Assembly: GCA_905221605.1 (NCBI GenBank)
Contig: CAJNDS010002424.1
Location: 722,709 to 786,708, forward strand
DNA: 64,000 nucleotides
Source: Symbiodinium natans
Taxonomy: Eukaryota; Sar; Dinophyceae; Suessiales; Symbiodiniaceae
Direction of reading: 5' to 3'
Shown here: positions 1 through 10,586 of the stretch, piece by piece
Layout of the letters: the number at the start of each line of letters is the position of its first letter
Position numbering within the stretch: position 1 is the first letter of the stretch
The notes under the pieces: model-generated
What the model was told of the DNA's origin: nothing
Databases searched by the model: none
Seen by the model: only the letters and a program-made list of their open reading frames with translations
Position numbers and translations under genes: made by a program

Positions 1-315
1 AGCATTGATGTGATTGCCGCCCACAACAAGCTCATCGGCCCGGGCCTTGGCGAGGGCCAAATGTGGAACATGATGGTCGTCGTCGGCGCCATCGAGTCCG
101 TCCGCTTCAAGCAGCTCGGCCTTGACTTCGGAAATTTGACCCTCGAGAATGCCGGGGACCTGGGCTTGCGGGCCCTCGCGCCAAAATCGGACAAGGGCAT
201 GGAGCTCATGAAGACGTCCGAGCTCAAGAACGGCCGCCTGGCAATGCTCGCTGTGGGCGGCTGCCTCACGCAGGCCGTCGCCCTGGACGTCCACCACTTC
301 CCCTTCACCAAGTGA
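1..315 (+). CDS. Light-harvesting chlorophyll a-c binding protein, C-terminal part
   Basis: The reading frame is open from base 1 and ends at TGA (313-315), giving 104 residues; the N-terminus lies outside the window. It contains the segment GEGQMWNMMVVVGAIESVRF and then ELKNGRLAMLAVGG, the charged E..NGR.AM motif of the third transmembrane helix of the LHC superfamily, in which Glu and Arg make the inter-helix ion pair and ligate chlorophyll. It ends HHFPFTK, similar to dinoflagellate chlorophyll a-c/peridinin antenna proteins. The family acts in plastid thylakoid membranes as the photosynthetic antenna. Dinoflagellate LHC genes often encode polyproteins, so this could be the last unit of one. 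GC-rich third positions and lack of internal stops support coding. Subfamily cannot be fixed from 104 residues. Confidence 0.88.
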   Translation, partial: SIDVIAAHNKLIGPGLGEGQMWNMMVVVGAIESVRFKQLGLDFGNLTLENAGDLGLRALAPKSDKGMELMKTSELKNGRLAMLAVGGCLTQAVALDVHHFPFTK

Positions 316-1722
316 GAAGCCGTAGGACTCGGATGACTTTTTCAAGTGAAGTTTCAGTGTTTGTTGTAGCGCTCGGATGACATATCCACGGACTCCGGAA
401 GGCGGAGTAGAAATCAGGCCTTGATTCTGAAACTCCCTAAAGTGAACCGTGAAGTTCAATATCCAACATGTTTTACTCCAAACCTTGCAGAATTGAGAGT
501 CCATTCCACCCTGCCTTAACAGGAGCTGGTGGGCACCAGCAAGAGGGAAATGGAGAGCGACCCCCAGAGAACCCAAAAAAATCCGCAACGGTTAAAGAAT
601 GCTCAAAGCCCCAAAGCGAAAGAAACCTTTGCCAGGCTCCGTTTCTGGCCGAGAACACCTGGGGCCTATGGGGACATTTGCAACGGTACGAACTCTGAGT
701 ACTGTATACTGCGCATCTTAAGAAAGCAGCTGTCGGCCACAGCATGAGTCGGTTGAAGATGGGCCACGGTCTAACTCCATTTTTTTGAAGGGGCGTCTGG
801 GCCCATGGTGAAAAGTGAAAGGTTGATTAAGTAGTAGGGCTTCATGTTTTGATTGAACTTCGGGTGACTGTTCTCTTTTATGTGGGAGCGGGTGCCAAAA
901 GAGGTGCGACTCCCCTGTTTGTGGCTTGTCAGGCTACATTGAGACCGTGACACTATTATTGACATCGTCGCGGGTGGACCAGAACCAGGCTTGCGCGGAT
1001 AAGGCAAGCCCTCCCTTCGTTGCGGCGCTTAGAGGCCACGTTCTAGTCGTGCGTAGAACTGCTCAAGTGCAGGGCGGCTGTCAACCAGGCCAGACATGAT
1101 GAAGCGGGACTGCCCAAAACCCCTCTTGTCGACCACCACTGTGGCACAATTCGGGAGTACCGTTGCCTCGTGGTCCTCGCCATGGCTACTTGCCCCCCCT
1201 CACGAATTTCTCCGACTCCGTTATACTTCCTTGTCGAGCTGGTAGTTCTCTTCAATACGTCGGAAATCAGGGCTCGGGCTCCTCCCAAAAGGTATGTCAC
1301 AACAAGATGGGGGCCGGGGGAGTGAAGTATTTAGAGTGCGGGCTGCTTTGGGTACTAAACCTTTCCAAGACGAGAAAGTTGCACATGTGGGATATAGGGC
1401 ATACTGCGAGGGCTCCTCATGGAGCAAGGGAGGCAGTCGGCTTGAAGGTTGAAGAATCTTGGTCGTTAGTGGGGTCTCTTTGGTTACTTTTCAAAGGTCT
1501 TGATCCCACCCTACCCAGCAACCACCACATCCGGGGGGGGTGGCGAGGTCCAACCATATGTATCGAGACGCTGTGGGTTGGTGCAACGGGCACACAGACT
1601 GGCAACGTGACATGTGACCAGATTGTGATTTGTCGTGGTGCAGTTTTTTATGGTTTGAAGCTTGTGAGCCCTTCCATCCCCGCCGCCCTGGGCGGACCAT
1701 CGTCGAGCGGAACCTTAGCTAA
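316..1722. other. Region without a supported gene
   Basis: This holds the 3' flank of the light-harvesting gene followed by unique sequence. Short open frames exist on both strands, but none has a recognisable motif and none is flanked by convincing splice sites. No tRNA, rRNA or spliced-leader sequence was seen. Confidence 0.5.
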
Positions 1723-1725
1723 CCT

Positions 1726-1819
1726 TTGCATTGTGTGTTTGTGTGTTCGTGTGTTTGTGTGTTTGTGTGTTTGTGTGTTTGTGTGTGTTTGTGTGTGTTT
1801 GTGTTTGTTTGTGTGTGTG

Positions 1820-1852
<33 letters not shown>

Positions 1853-2470
1853 TGGTGTGTTCGTGTGTTGGTGTGTTTGCGTGTTTGCGTGTTTGCGTGT
1901 TTGTGTGTTGGCGTGTTTGCGTGTTTGCGTGTTTGTGTGTTTGTGTGTTTGTGTGTTTGTGTGTTCGTGTGTTGGTGTGTTTGTGTGTTTGCGTGTTTGT
2001 GTGTTTGTGTGTTTGCGTGTTTGCGTGTTTGCGTGTTTGTGTGTTTGCGCGTTTGTGCGTTTGTGCGTTTGTGTGTTTGTGTGTTTGTGCGTTTGTGTGT
2101 TGGTGTGCTTGTGTGTTGGCGTGTATGTGTTTGCTTGTCTATGTGTGTGATTGTGTGAGTGTGAGTGTGTGTGTGCGTGTGTGTGTTTGTTTGCTTGTTT
2201 GCTTGTTTGTTTGTGAGTGTGAGTGTGAGTGTGAGTGTGAGTGTGAGTGTGAGTGTGAGTGTGAGTGTGAGTGTGAGTGTGAGTGTGAGTGTGAGTGTGA
2301 GTGTGAGTGTGAGTGTGAGTGTGAGTGTGAGTGTGAGTGTGAGTGTGAGTGTGAGTGAGTGAGTGTGTGTGAGTGAGTGAGTGAGTGAGTGAGTGAGTGA
2401 GTGAGTGAGTGAGTGAGTGAGTGAGTGAGTGAGTGAGTGAGTGAGTGAGTGAGAGTGTGTGTGTGTGTGT
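1726..2470. repeat. Compound microsatellite (GTGTGTTT / GTGAGT / GAGT)
   Basis: About 740 bases of simple repeat made of three successive zones. GTGTGTTT-like units with frequent T to C and T to G changes run to about 2145, then almost perfect GTGAGT hexamers to about 2357, then GAGT tetramers to about 2455. All frames are open over long stretches on both strands because the repeat lacks stops. The long Cys/Val or Thr/His translations are artefacts. Confidence 0.95.
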
Positions 2471-2559
2471 GTCTGGTGTGTGAATGTGCTTTCTTGCGGT
2501 GAAGCTGTTGCGCTTTTTTGGGATTCTGTGCAGATGAAGCGTGTGAATTCCAAGGAGCC

Positions 2560-3426
2560 ATGCGTGGCCACTCGCTGGCTTTCGGGATCATATGGGTTCT
2601 CATCGCTGACGCGAAGAAGCTGGAACTCGATCACACCAATGCGATAGCTTCGGAGTCGATTGGTGTGATGCCGTCCGACCCGATGCCGTATTGGCACCCC
2701 GAGTGTGGAGGTCGGGTCATCACAGGCATGGTCAACCTGTCATTGCTCTCGCGCTCCCATCTTCCACGAACCCAGCCGTACTCTTTGCTTGCACTTGGAG
2801 ATGAGGAAGATGATCTTGGGCTTGAGGAGTGGAGCAGCTTGCACCAAGACATCGAGATGGAGGAGATGGAAGAAGAGCCGGCAATGCAGGACGACCTCAT
2901 CGAAGATTCCGAGGGTGGCAGGGCTTGGAACCACACTCATCACTTTGCAAGCCTGCTCGAGAGTCGCGCACTCATGTCCGAGCGTGACAGCGGCAAGCGC
3001 CGGCGCACGACACCCTATAGGCGTGACTTCACCTGGGCAAGGTGCACCTTAAACAAAAAAGACAAATTCTGGAAGAGGGTCAGTGAGGACACCAAGCAAT
3101 CGAGCAAGCCAATCGCAGAAGAGCCGAGTCTGACCGACATCTATGAGTTCGGGCCGAGCGCTGCAGGATGGCACATGTTCGACTATGCTGCAGAACATGC
3201 CATGGAGGCTTCGCGCACGGAGTTCCATCAGTGGCAGCTGGAAAGTTCGCAGCTTTGGTCGAACGCGGCGTGCGGCGAAGGCGTCACAAAAGAAGATGGA
3301 AAGGCGTGCCACTTGCTCGGCGAGAAGACTCTGAACGTGTCCACCGCTGATGTGTATGCTGAGCCTGTCATCGTGGACGATTGCCAGCTGAGGCGCATTT
3401 GGATGCTCTGCCATGTAAAGCTCTAG
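2560..3426 (+). CDS. Hypothetical protein, 288 codons
   Basis: An open frame from ATG 2560 to TAG 3424-3426 encodes 288 residues; the frame is also open upstream to about 2518, so an earlier splice acceptor (for example after CAG at 2533) is possible. Features visible are a hydrophobic stretch near the start (LAFGIIWVLIA), a strongly acidic middle (GDEEDDLGLEEW followed by DIEMEEMEEE), a basic patch (GKRRRTTPYRR) and a Cys- and Trp-containing C-terminal third. I recognise no family. Its length without stops next to a microsatellite, and mixed composition, make it more likely coding than chance. It might be a whole single-exon gene, a large exon, or a domesticated transposon fragment. Confidence 0.4.
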   Translation: MRGHSLAFGIIWVLIADAKKLELDHTNAIASESIGVMPSDPMPYWHPECGGRVITGMVNLSLLSRSHLPRTQPYSLLALGDEEDDLGLEEWSSLHQDIEMEEMEEEPAMQDDLIEDSEGGRAWNHTHHFASLLESRALMSERDSGKRRRTTPYRRDFTWARCTLNKKDKFWKRVSEDTKQSSKPIAEEPSLTDIYEFGPSAAGWHMFDYAAEHAMEASRTEFHQWQLESSQLWSNAACGEGVTKEDGKACHLLGEKTLNVSTADVYAEPVIVDDCQLRRIWMLCHVKL

Positions 3427-4556
3427 TATCCATGACACTCAAACGGCCACGTGAGCCCATGATCATGGACCGAGGTGGCAAGATACCCATGAGCTTGTGA
3501 TGGACTCAGTGATGAAAATCATTGAGGGACACAACGTTCGGACGCAGATGCGCGACAGGATCAAGCAGGTCAAGGAGAATATTTGGTTCCTAGGTAGCCT
3601 TTCGCAGGATTTTCCCGAACCTGAACCCTGAAACCCAAAATCCAATACTTTCACAGGGTTTACAGGAGGCCAGCCTAGGTTCGCCACCTTGTACCAGAAT
3701 GACGCTCGGTCTATGGCTTCTTGCTCCTACACAGACACCTGCATGAAAACCGGGCGGCTGAGTTGCGGTTTTAAAAGCTTCTCATCAAATGTGGAAGCTA
3801 AACTCACTATGGCAACTTGACCCAAACCGTAAACCTCAAGCCCCTGAGCTCCTGAACAGCAACCCAGGTGGTGCCGTTTCTCTGGAAGGAAGCACAATGT
3901 CCTGTCTTTCCCTACAGAGAACGTGCTGAACAGAACACGGTCCCAGGCGGGGGAGCGTGGTGCCAGCGTAGCTTGTTGAAACCTCAGGGCCTAAGTACAG
4001 CTGTAACGACCTACAGAGTTCCTTCTGGGGCTTCGCCCCCTTCAGTACCTGCCTAGTATAAGAAGTAGTAGGTTTGTTATTGTGATTGGCAGCTCTTTAT
4101 TGGATGCTGACTTCATGTATTACGCCATAACTTTACTAGAATCCTCCTGAGCTTAAAGAAAACAGGGCTTCGTTGAAAAAGTTGGAAGCTCAATATACGT
4201 TCCATAGAGTTCGCCTTGCAAGATAAGTTCTATGGACAATCGATTGGTCTTTGGTTTTTGTTCACAGCTCGATTAGCAACCTACACAATTTCAGGCGCAT
4301 GTGGAGAAAACATGTTTTTGTTCCAGAACTGCCTAGTCAAGAGTCAGAAGGGAATGGCAGAACCCAGTTTATTGGAAAAAGAGAAAGTGACGAGGATCTA
4401 TCTGATCATCCATGTGCTTGGATCCTGTTCTTTGGGAGAGCTATCAAAAGTCTAATGGCGATCAGAAAAAGCATAACTATCAAAGTTTTGTAACTTCAAA
4501 AAAGGCTATTAGTAAAGCTGCAAGAGAACCGAAGAAGACAAAGAAGAGAGCACAGA
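3427..4556. other. Region without a supported gene
   Basis: Unique sequence of moderate AT content. Short open frames lack recognisable domains. Nothing else was seen. Confidence 0.5.
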
Positions 4557-4649
4557 GAGGATGAATGCAGTGAGACTGAGTAAGGGCACCTGTCTTTATC
4601 ATTTGTTATTCCCCACATCTTTGTGTGGGGTTCTTACTTTTGGGGCTGT

Positions 4650-4842
4650 CCCGCCGCCGCCTCCGCCTTCTCCTCCTCCTCCTCCTTCTCCTCCTTCTCT
4701 TCCTCCGCTTCCCTCCTCCTCGTCCTCCGCCTCCCCGTCCTCGTCTTCCTGTTCCTCATGACGCACCATCACGCAGAGCACGCATCATGCATCACATCAC
4801 GATCACGCACATCACGCATCACATCACGCACATGACGCAGTG
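4650..4842. repeat. Low-complexity CCT/CTC tract and CATCACG short repeat
   Basis: A pyrimidine-rich (CCT/CTC)n tract runs about 4653-4755. It is followed by loosely repeated ATCACGCA/CATCACG units to about 4842, immediately before the large GC-rich satellite. Confidence 0.85.
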
Positions 4843-4849
4843 TCGTTTC

Positions 4850-7083
4850 TGCTGGCAGGCGCGGTACTGAGGGGCCTTGGACCCTTGCCGCGCGCGCGCG
4901 CTCGGGCCGCGGGAAACGCTGGCAGGCGCGACACAGGCGTCGTTTGGGCTGGCAGGCGCGGTACTTAGGGGCCCTGGACCTTTGCCGCGCGCGCGCTCGG
5001 GCCGCGGGAAACGCTGGCAGGCGCGACACAGGCGTCGTTTTTGCTGGCAGGCGCGGTACTTAGGGGCCCTGGACCCTTGCCGCGCGCGCGCTCGGGCCGC
5101 GGGAAACGCTGGCAGGCGCGACACAGGCATCGTTTGGGCTGGCAGGCGCGGTACTTAGGGGCCCTGGACCTTTGCCGCGCGCGCGCTCGGGCCGCGGGAA
5201 ACGCTGGCAGGCGCGACACAGGCGTCGTTTGGGCTGGCAGGCGCGGTACTTAGGGGCCCTGGACTCTTGCGCGCGCGCTCGGGCCGCGGGAAACGCTGGC
5301 AGGCGCGACACAGGCGTCGTTTGGGCTGGCAGGTGCGGTACTTAGGGGCCCTGGACCTTTGCCGCGCGCGCGCTCGGGCCGCGGGAAACGCTGGCAGGCG
5401 CGACACAGGCGTCGTTTCTGCTGGCAGGCGCGGTACTGAGGGGCCTTGGACCCTTGCCGCGCGCGCGCTCGGGCCGCGGGAAATGCTGGCAGGCGCGACA
5501 CAGGCGTCGTTTGGGCTGGCAGGCGCGGTACTTAGGGGCCCTGGACCTTTGCCGCGCGCGCGCTCGGGCCGCGGGAAACGCTGGCAGGCGCGACACAGGC
5601 GTCGTTTTTGTTGGCAGGCGCGGTACTTAGGGGCCCTGGACCCTTGCCGCGCGCGCGCTCGGGCCGCGGGAAACGCTGGCAGGCGCGACACAAACGTCGT
5701 TTGGGCTGGCAGGCGCGGTACTTAGGGGCCCTGGACCTTTGCCGCGCGCGCGCGCTCGGGCCGCGGGAAACGCTGGCAGGCGCGACACAGGCGTCGTTTG
5801 GGCTGGCAGGCGCGGTACTTAGGGGCCCTGGACTCTTGCCGCGCGCGCGGTCGGGCCGCGGGAAACGCTGGCAGGCGCGACACAGGCGTCGTTTGGGCTG
5901 GCAGGCGCGGTACTTAGGGGCCCTGGACCTTTGCCGCGCGCGCGCTCGGGCCGCGGGAAACGCTGGCAGGCGCGACACAGGCGTCGTTTGGCTGGCAGGC
6001 GCGGTACTTAGGGGCCCTGGACCTTTGCCGCGCGCGCGCTCGGGCCGCGGGAAACGCTGGCAGGCGCGACACAGGCGTCGTTTCTGCTGGCAGGCGCGGT
6101 ACTGAGGGGCCTTGGACCCTTGCCGCGCGCGCGCTCGGGCCGCGGGAAACGCTGGCAACAGGCGTCGTTTGGGCTGGCAGGTGCGGTACTTAGGGGCCCT
6201 GGACCTTTGCCGCGCGCGCGCGCTCGGGCCGCGGGAAACGCTGGCAGGCGCGACACAGGCGTCGTTTTTGCTGGCAGGCGCGGTACTTAGGGGCCCTGGA
6301 CCCTTGCCGCGCGCGCGCTCGGGCCGCGGGAAACGCTGGCAGGCGCGACGCAGGCGTCGTTTGGGCTGGCAGGCGCGGTACTTAGGGGCCCTGGACCTTT
6401 GCCGCGCGCGCGCTCGGGCCGCGGGAAACGCTGGCAGGCGCGACACATGCGTCGTTTGGGCTGGCAGGCGCGGTACTTAGGGGCCCTGGACTCTTGCCGC
6501 GCGCGCGGTCGGGCCGCGGGAAACGCTGGCAGGCGCGACACAGGCGTCGTTTGGGCTGGCAGGCGCGGTACTTAGGGGCCCTGGACCTTTGCCGCGCGCG
6601 CTCGGGCCGCGGGAAACGCTGGCAGGCGCGACAGAGGCGTCGTTTGGGCTGGCAGGCGCGGTACTTAGGGGCCCTGGACCTTTGCCGCGCGCGCGCTCGG
6701 GGCGCGGGAAACGCTGGCAGGCGCGGTACTGAGGGGCCTTGGACCCTTGCCGCGCGCGCGCTTGGGCCGCGGGAAACGCTGGCAGGCGCGACACAGGCGT
6801 CGTTTGGGCTGGCAGGCTACTTAGGGGCCCTGGACCTTTGCCGCGCGCGCGCTCGGGCCGCAGGAAACGCTGGCAGGCGCGACACAGGCGTCGTTTTTGC
6901 TGGCAGGCGCGGTACTTAGGGGCCCTGGACCCTTGCCGCGCGCGCGCTCGGGGCGCGGGAAACGCTGGGCTGGCAGGCGCGGTACTTAGGGGCCCTGGAC
7001 CTTTGCCGCGCGCGTGCTCGGGCCGCGGGAAACGCTGGCAGGCGCGACGCAGGCGTCGTTTTTGCTGGCAGGCGCGGTACTTA
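4850..7083. repeat. Satellite family A, about 23 tandem copies of a 95-bp unit
   Basis: GC-rich tandem array. Each unit contains the landmarks GCTGGCAGGCGCGGTACTTA, GGGGCCCTGGACC, a CGCGCGCG run, CTCGGGCCGCGGGAAACG and GCGCGACACAGGCGTCGTTT. Variants alternate (GGGCTGG versus TTTGCTGG before the GGCAGG; CTTAGG versus CTGAGG). A few units are shortened, near 6150, 6715 and 6960. The minus strand is free of stops in all frames, which makes long spurious reading frames. The 95-bp period is not a multiple of three, so a conserved protein is not implied. Confidence 0.95.
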
Positions 7084-7378
7084 CCTGGAGAGCCAATTGA
7101 TACACAAATTTGTGTAACGACCTTTTTCCGCGCGTTTGCATGAAAAGCGCACGAGACATGAGACCGTGAGATCCGTACATTTATTGAAATTGCGCCCGGT
7201 TGCGGAAAATTGCGCCCGAGTTGCGGAAAATTGCGCTCGAGTTGCGCAAAAGCGGCGTCGAGAAAAAGAGTCCGAAACCGCTTGAAAAAGCGCGCGTTTC
7301 AAAAACACGCTCGTGTATCGAAAAAGTCTATCAAAACAGAGGTCGAGCAGAAATTTGTGTACCAATGGGCTGTCCAGG
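7084..7378. mobile_element. 295-bp non-autonomous TIR transposon (MITE-like) with TA target duplication
   Basis: The element begins CCTGGAGAGCC and ends GGCTGTCCAGG. The first ~31 bases are an imperfect inverted copy of the last ~31 (shared core TACACAAATTT, about four mismatches). It is flanked by TA on both sides (7082-7083 and 7379-7380). Neighbouring copies of the 95-bp satellite give the empty site, GGTACTTAGGGGCCC, so the insertion point and the TA duplication are seen directly. TA duplication suggests the Tc1/mariner superfamily by inference. The interior has no transposase and contains a short subrepeat (TTGCGCCCG / GTTGCGGAAAA) near 7192-7250. Confidence 0.85.
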
Positions 7379-7380
7379 TA

Positions 7381-7612
7381 GGGGCCCTGGACCGTTGCCG
7401 CGCGCGCGCTCGGAGCGCGGGAAATGCTGGCAGGCGCGACACAGGCGTCGTTTGGGCTGGCAGGCGCGGTACTTAGGGGCCCTGGACCTTTGCCGCGCGC
7501 GCGCTCGGGGGCTCGCGAAACGCTGGCAGGCGCGACACAGGTGTTGTTTGTGCTGGCAGGCGCGGCACTTAGGGGCCCTGGGCCGTTGCCGCGCGCGCGC
7601 TCTGCACCGACC
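7381..7612. repeat. Satellite family A, resumed after the insertion
   Basis: About 2.5 diverged copies of the 95-bp unit continue exactly where the transposon ends (GGGGCCCTGGACC). They carry more substitutions than the main array, for example CTCGGAGCGCGGG and TGTTGTTTGTGCTGG. Confidence 0.9.
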
Positions 7613-7768
7613 CTCTAAGTAGTACGCCGGGGACATCCGGAGCTTCCGTGGCTGGAAAGTCGACTTTTCTAGTACAAACGTAGTACGCCGTGGACACGCG
7701 GAGCTTCCGTGGCTGGAAAGTCGACTTTTTGTAGTACAGACGTAGTACGCCGCGGACGCCCTGGGCGT
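7613..7768. repeat. Satellite family B, 62-bp unit
   Basis: About 2.5 copies of a 62-bp unit with landmarks GTAGTACGCCG, GGAGCTTCCGTGGCTGGAAA and GTCGACTTTTGTAGTACA. The same family recurs at 9503-9745. Confidence 0.9.
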
Positions 7769-8526
7769 CTGAAGACACCGCACATAGCATGGTAACGGAC
7801 ATCTGGGCGCCTGAAAAACACCGCAAATAGCATGGTAGCGGACATCTGTTTGCATGAAAACACCGCAAATAGCATGGTAACGGACATCTGGGCGCATGAA
7901 AACACCGCAAACAAATATCATGGTAACGGACATCTGGGCGCTTGAAAACACCGCAAATAGCATGGTAACAGACATCTGGGCGCTTGAAAACACCGCAAAT
8001 AGCATGGTAACGGACATCTGGGCGCCTGAAAAACACCGCAAATAGCATGGTAGCGGACATCTGTTTGCATGAAAACACCGCAAATAGCATGGTAACGGAC
8101 ATCTGGGCGCATGAAAACACCGCAAACAAATATCATGGTAACGGACATCTGGGCGCTTGAAAACACCGCAAATATCATGGTAACGGACATCTGGGCGCTT
8201 GAAAACACCGCAAATAGCATGGTAACAGACATCTGGGCGCTTGAAAACACCGCAAATAGCATGGTAACAGACATCTGGGCGCTTGAAAACACCGCAAATA
8301 GCACGGTGACGGACGTCTGGGCGCTCGAAAACACCGCAAGTAGCATGGTAATAACGGACATCTGGGCGCTTGAAAACACCGCAAATAGCATGGTAACGGA
8401 CATCTGGGCGCTTGAAAAACACCGCAAATAGCATGGTAACGGACATCTGGGCGCTTGAAAAACACCGCAAATAGCATGGTAGCGGACATCTGGGCGCATG
8501 AAAACACCGCAAATAGCATGGTAAGC
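7769..8526. repeat. Satellite family C, 42-bp unit, about 18 copies
   Basis: Tandem copies of a 42-bp unit with landmarks CATGGTAACGGACATCTGGG, CGCTTGAAAACACC and GCAAATAG. Copies differ by single substitutions and 1-5 base indels. There are no unique spacers between repeats. A related 42-bp array lies at 9746-9945. Confidence 0.95.
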
Positions 8527-9138
8527 GGCTCCGAGAACTATTTCGACGGGTAGCTACCTTGATCAGTGCCAGCATCCCACGCGAGTGGAGTGTGAGTGCT
8601 TAGATGTCGGCCGTGCAGGTACAGATGATCTCCCCTCATGGGCGGAAAGCGGCCTTGCGCCGCCGACACTCGCTGTATCTGCCGACCCGGATTGGGAAGG
8701 AGATCAAGCGCTTGCTCAGGAGACGCACTCGGCGACTAGCGTCGCCCCTTCATTTAACAAAGATCGGCAGCTACATTGGTTCTGCGACCTGGGGTCGCGC
8801 CTCACCAATGTACGACTGACACACATGTTACTTGTGCAATTATTCTTGACGCGTCACTCTTTACTTTCGCGCGGTTTCGCACTCGCACTCCCGCACACAC
8901 ACTCACACCCACGCACTCACACTCACGCACTCACTCATGGCCACACACTCACTCCATCGCTCTCTCACTCTCACTTCTCTACTCTTTCTGAATGGAAAAC
9001 TTTGCATGTGGGGTTATCCGGTCCTTTAATTCCTTCCTCGTGTTTGTTCTTGCACATTCTGCTTGTGGCTTCCTCGTCCCTTTTTCTTGCTGTTATCTAG
9101 CTTGTTTAACCTCTCTTGTCAATTCCTTGTGTTTTACC
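8527..9138. other. Unique spacer with a CACA/CACTC-rich stretch
   Basis: Non-repetitive sequence separates two satellite blocks, with a (CACACTC)-like low-complexity stretch at about 8878-8975. An open frame crosses 8585-8840 on the + strand but has no recognisable motif, so I do not call a gene. Confidence 0.5.
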
Positions 9139-9502
9139 CTGTTGTGTCGGAGCGCTCCCGCTGTGCGTTTTCGCACATTTTGGATCTTACGCGTGCACCC
9201 TCTGCGGGGATCGTGCGTGTCGGAGCGCTCCCGCTGTGCACCCTCTGCGGGGATCGTGCGTGTCGGAGCGCTCCCGCTGTGCGTTCTCGCACATTCTGGA
9301 TCTTACGCGTGCACCCTCTGCGGGGATCGTGCGTGTCGGAGCGCTCCCGCTGTGCGTTTTTGCGTATTCTTGAGTGGCCTGTCGCATCCTCTGCGGGGAT
9401 CGTGCGTGTCGGAGCGCTCCCGCTGTGCGTTTTCGCGCATTTTGGATCTTACGCGTGCACTCTCTGCAGGGATCGTGCGTGTCGGAGCGCTGCCGCTGTG
9501 CC
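9139..9502. repeat. Satellite family D, about 75-bp unit
   Basis: About five copies, some truncated, with landmarks GTGTCGGAGCGCTCCCGCTG, GCGTTTTCGCACATTTTGGA and CACCCTCTGCGGGGATCGTG. Spacing between successive GTCGGAGCGC motifs is about 75, 42, 75, 73 and 71 bases. Confidence 0.9.
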
Positions 9503-9745
9503 TGGAATGTCGACTTTTGTAGTACAAATGTAGTACGCCGCGGAGGCCCGGAGCTTCTGTGGCTGGACAGTCGATTTTTGCAGTACACATGAAGTACGCC
9601 GCGGATGCCAGGAGTTTCCGTGGCTGGAAAGTCGACTTTTGTAGTACAAGTGTAGTACGCCGCGGACGCCCGGAGCTTCCGTGGCTGGAAAGTCGACTTT
9701 TGTAGCTCAGACGTAGTACGCTGGGGACGCCCGGACCTTCATTCC
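9503..9745. repeat. Satellite family B, second block
   Basis: About four copies of the same 62-bp unit as at 7613-7768 (GTAGTACGCCGCGGACGCC, GGCTGGAAAGTCGAC), again lying directly before a 42-bp array. Confidence 0.9.
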
Positions 9746-9945
9746 ACGTGCACGAAAACCTCGCAAATAGCATGGAAGCGGAATTCCGAGTGCGCGAAAA
9801 CCTCGCAAATAGCATGGAAGCGGAATTCCGCATGCTTGAAAACCTCGCAAATAGCGTGGAGGCGGAATTCCGGCATGATCGAAAACCTCGCAAATAACGT
9901 GGAAGCGGAATTCCGCCTGCGCGATGGAAGCATCGCAAAAACCAT
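9746..9945. repeat. Satellite family C', 42-bp unit related to family C
   Basis: About 4.5 copies of a 42-bp unit with landmarks GCATGGAAGCGGAATTCCG and GCGAAAACCTCGCAAATAG. The framework CATGG.A.CGGA ... GAAAAC..CGCAAATAG is shared with family C, so the two arrays descend from one unit. Confidence 0.88.
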
Positions 9946-10560
9946 GCTGCTGGAACCGCTTGATTTTGCTGGCTCACCGGGATCACTTGTAGATGACATC
10001 AACCCCTTTGATTTTGCTGCCTCACCTAAGCACGCATGGCCTTGCCTGGCCTGGACTACTTCCAAACTTTTTTGTTGCGGCTTGGCCTCCACAACGTGGA
10101 CGCACCTACTATCGACGTAGCTGAGCGACGCCAAGCATGGCCTCATCTGCGGATGGACTGGGCATAGCAAGAGCTGGAGCTCTTTTTCTGCTGGCGGACT
10201 TGCCAGGAGGATGTGCCGAGTCGCTGTCTGAAAATGCCCCAAGTCACCACACTACCATCACCAGTTTACTTTTTTCCTCCTTAAAAGAAAGAACAGGAAA
10301 GTTGGAATGGAGGGGGAGATGAAGGTAAAATGGAGGAATAGGGATATTGATTGGGCTCTCTGGGTGCCCTGCCCCGTTTTGTGCGTGCGCCCGGTCAGGC
10401 CAGGTGCATGTCGATGGCACACTGCAGCGGCATTTCTTGCACCCTCGATGAGACGAAATGCTGGCTGTACGCGGCCCCAGAGACAAAGTAGGCCCTTGGC
10501 ATATTTTCTATTTCCTCTTGTTGAGTTAAAAAGAATGGATCTTACTTCGGAGCACTTTCC
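9946..10560. other. Region without a supported gene
   Basis: Mostly unique sequence with two short degenerate repeats (TTGATTTTGCTGGCTCACC / TTGATTTTGCTGCCTCACC near 9960 and 10010). No gene was recognised. Confidence 0.45.
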
Positions 10561-10586
10561 AAGGGTTAAACGGCAAAACCTAGGAG

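Noticed and set aside
1648-2697. Long Thr/His/Ser frames and Cys/Val frames over the GT/GAGT tract
   Set aside because: Simple-sequence artefact, open in several frames on both strands.
5532-6446. 304-codon minus-strand frame and similar Arg/Ala/Pro-rich frames
   Set aside because: They arise from the stop-free minus strand of the 95-bp satellite. The period is not a multiple of three, so successive copies are read in different frames.
7769-8526. Possible CRISPR array
   Set aside because: Repeats are directly contiguous 42-bp units with no unique spacers, in a eukaryotic context and without cas genes.
7331-8575. 414-codon minus-strand frame with CYHAICGVFKRPDVR-like repeats
   Set aside because: The 42-bp unit is a multiple of three and lacks stops on this strand, so a repetitive translation is automatic. 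Indels of 1-5 bases between units and the lack of non-repeat flanks argue against a protein.
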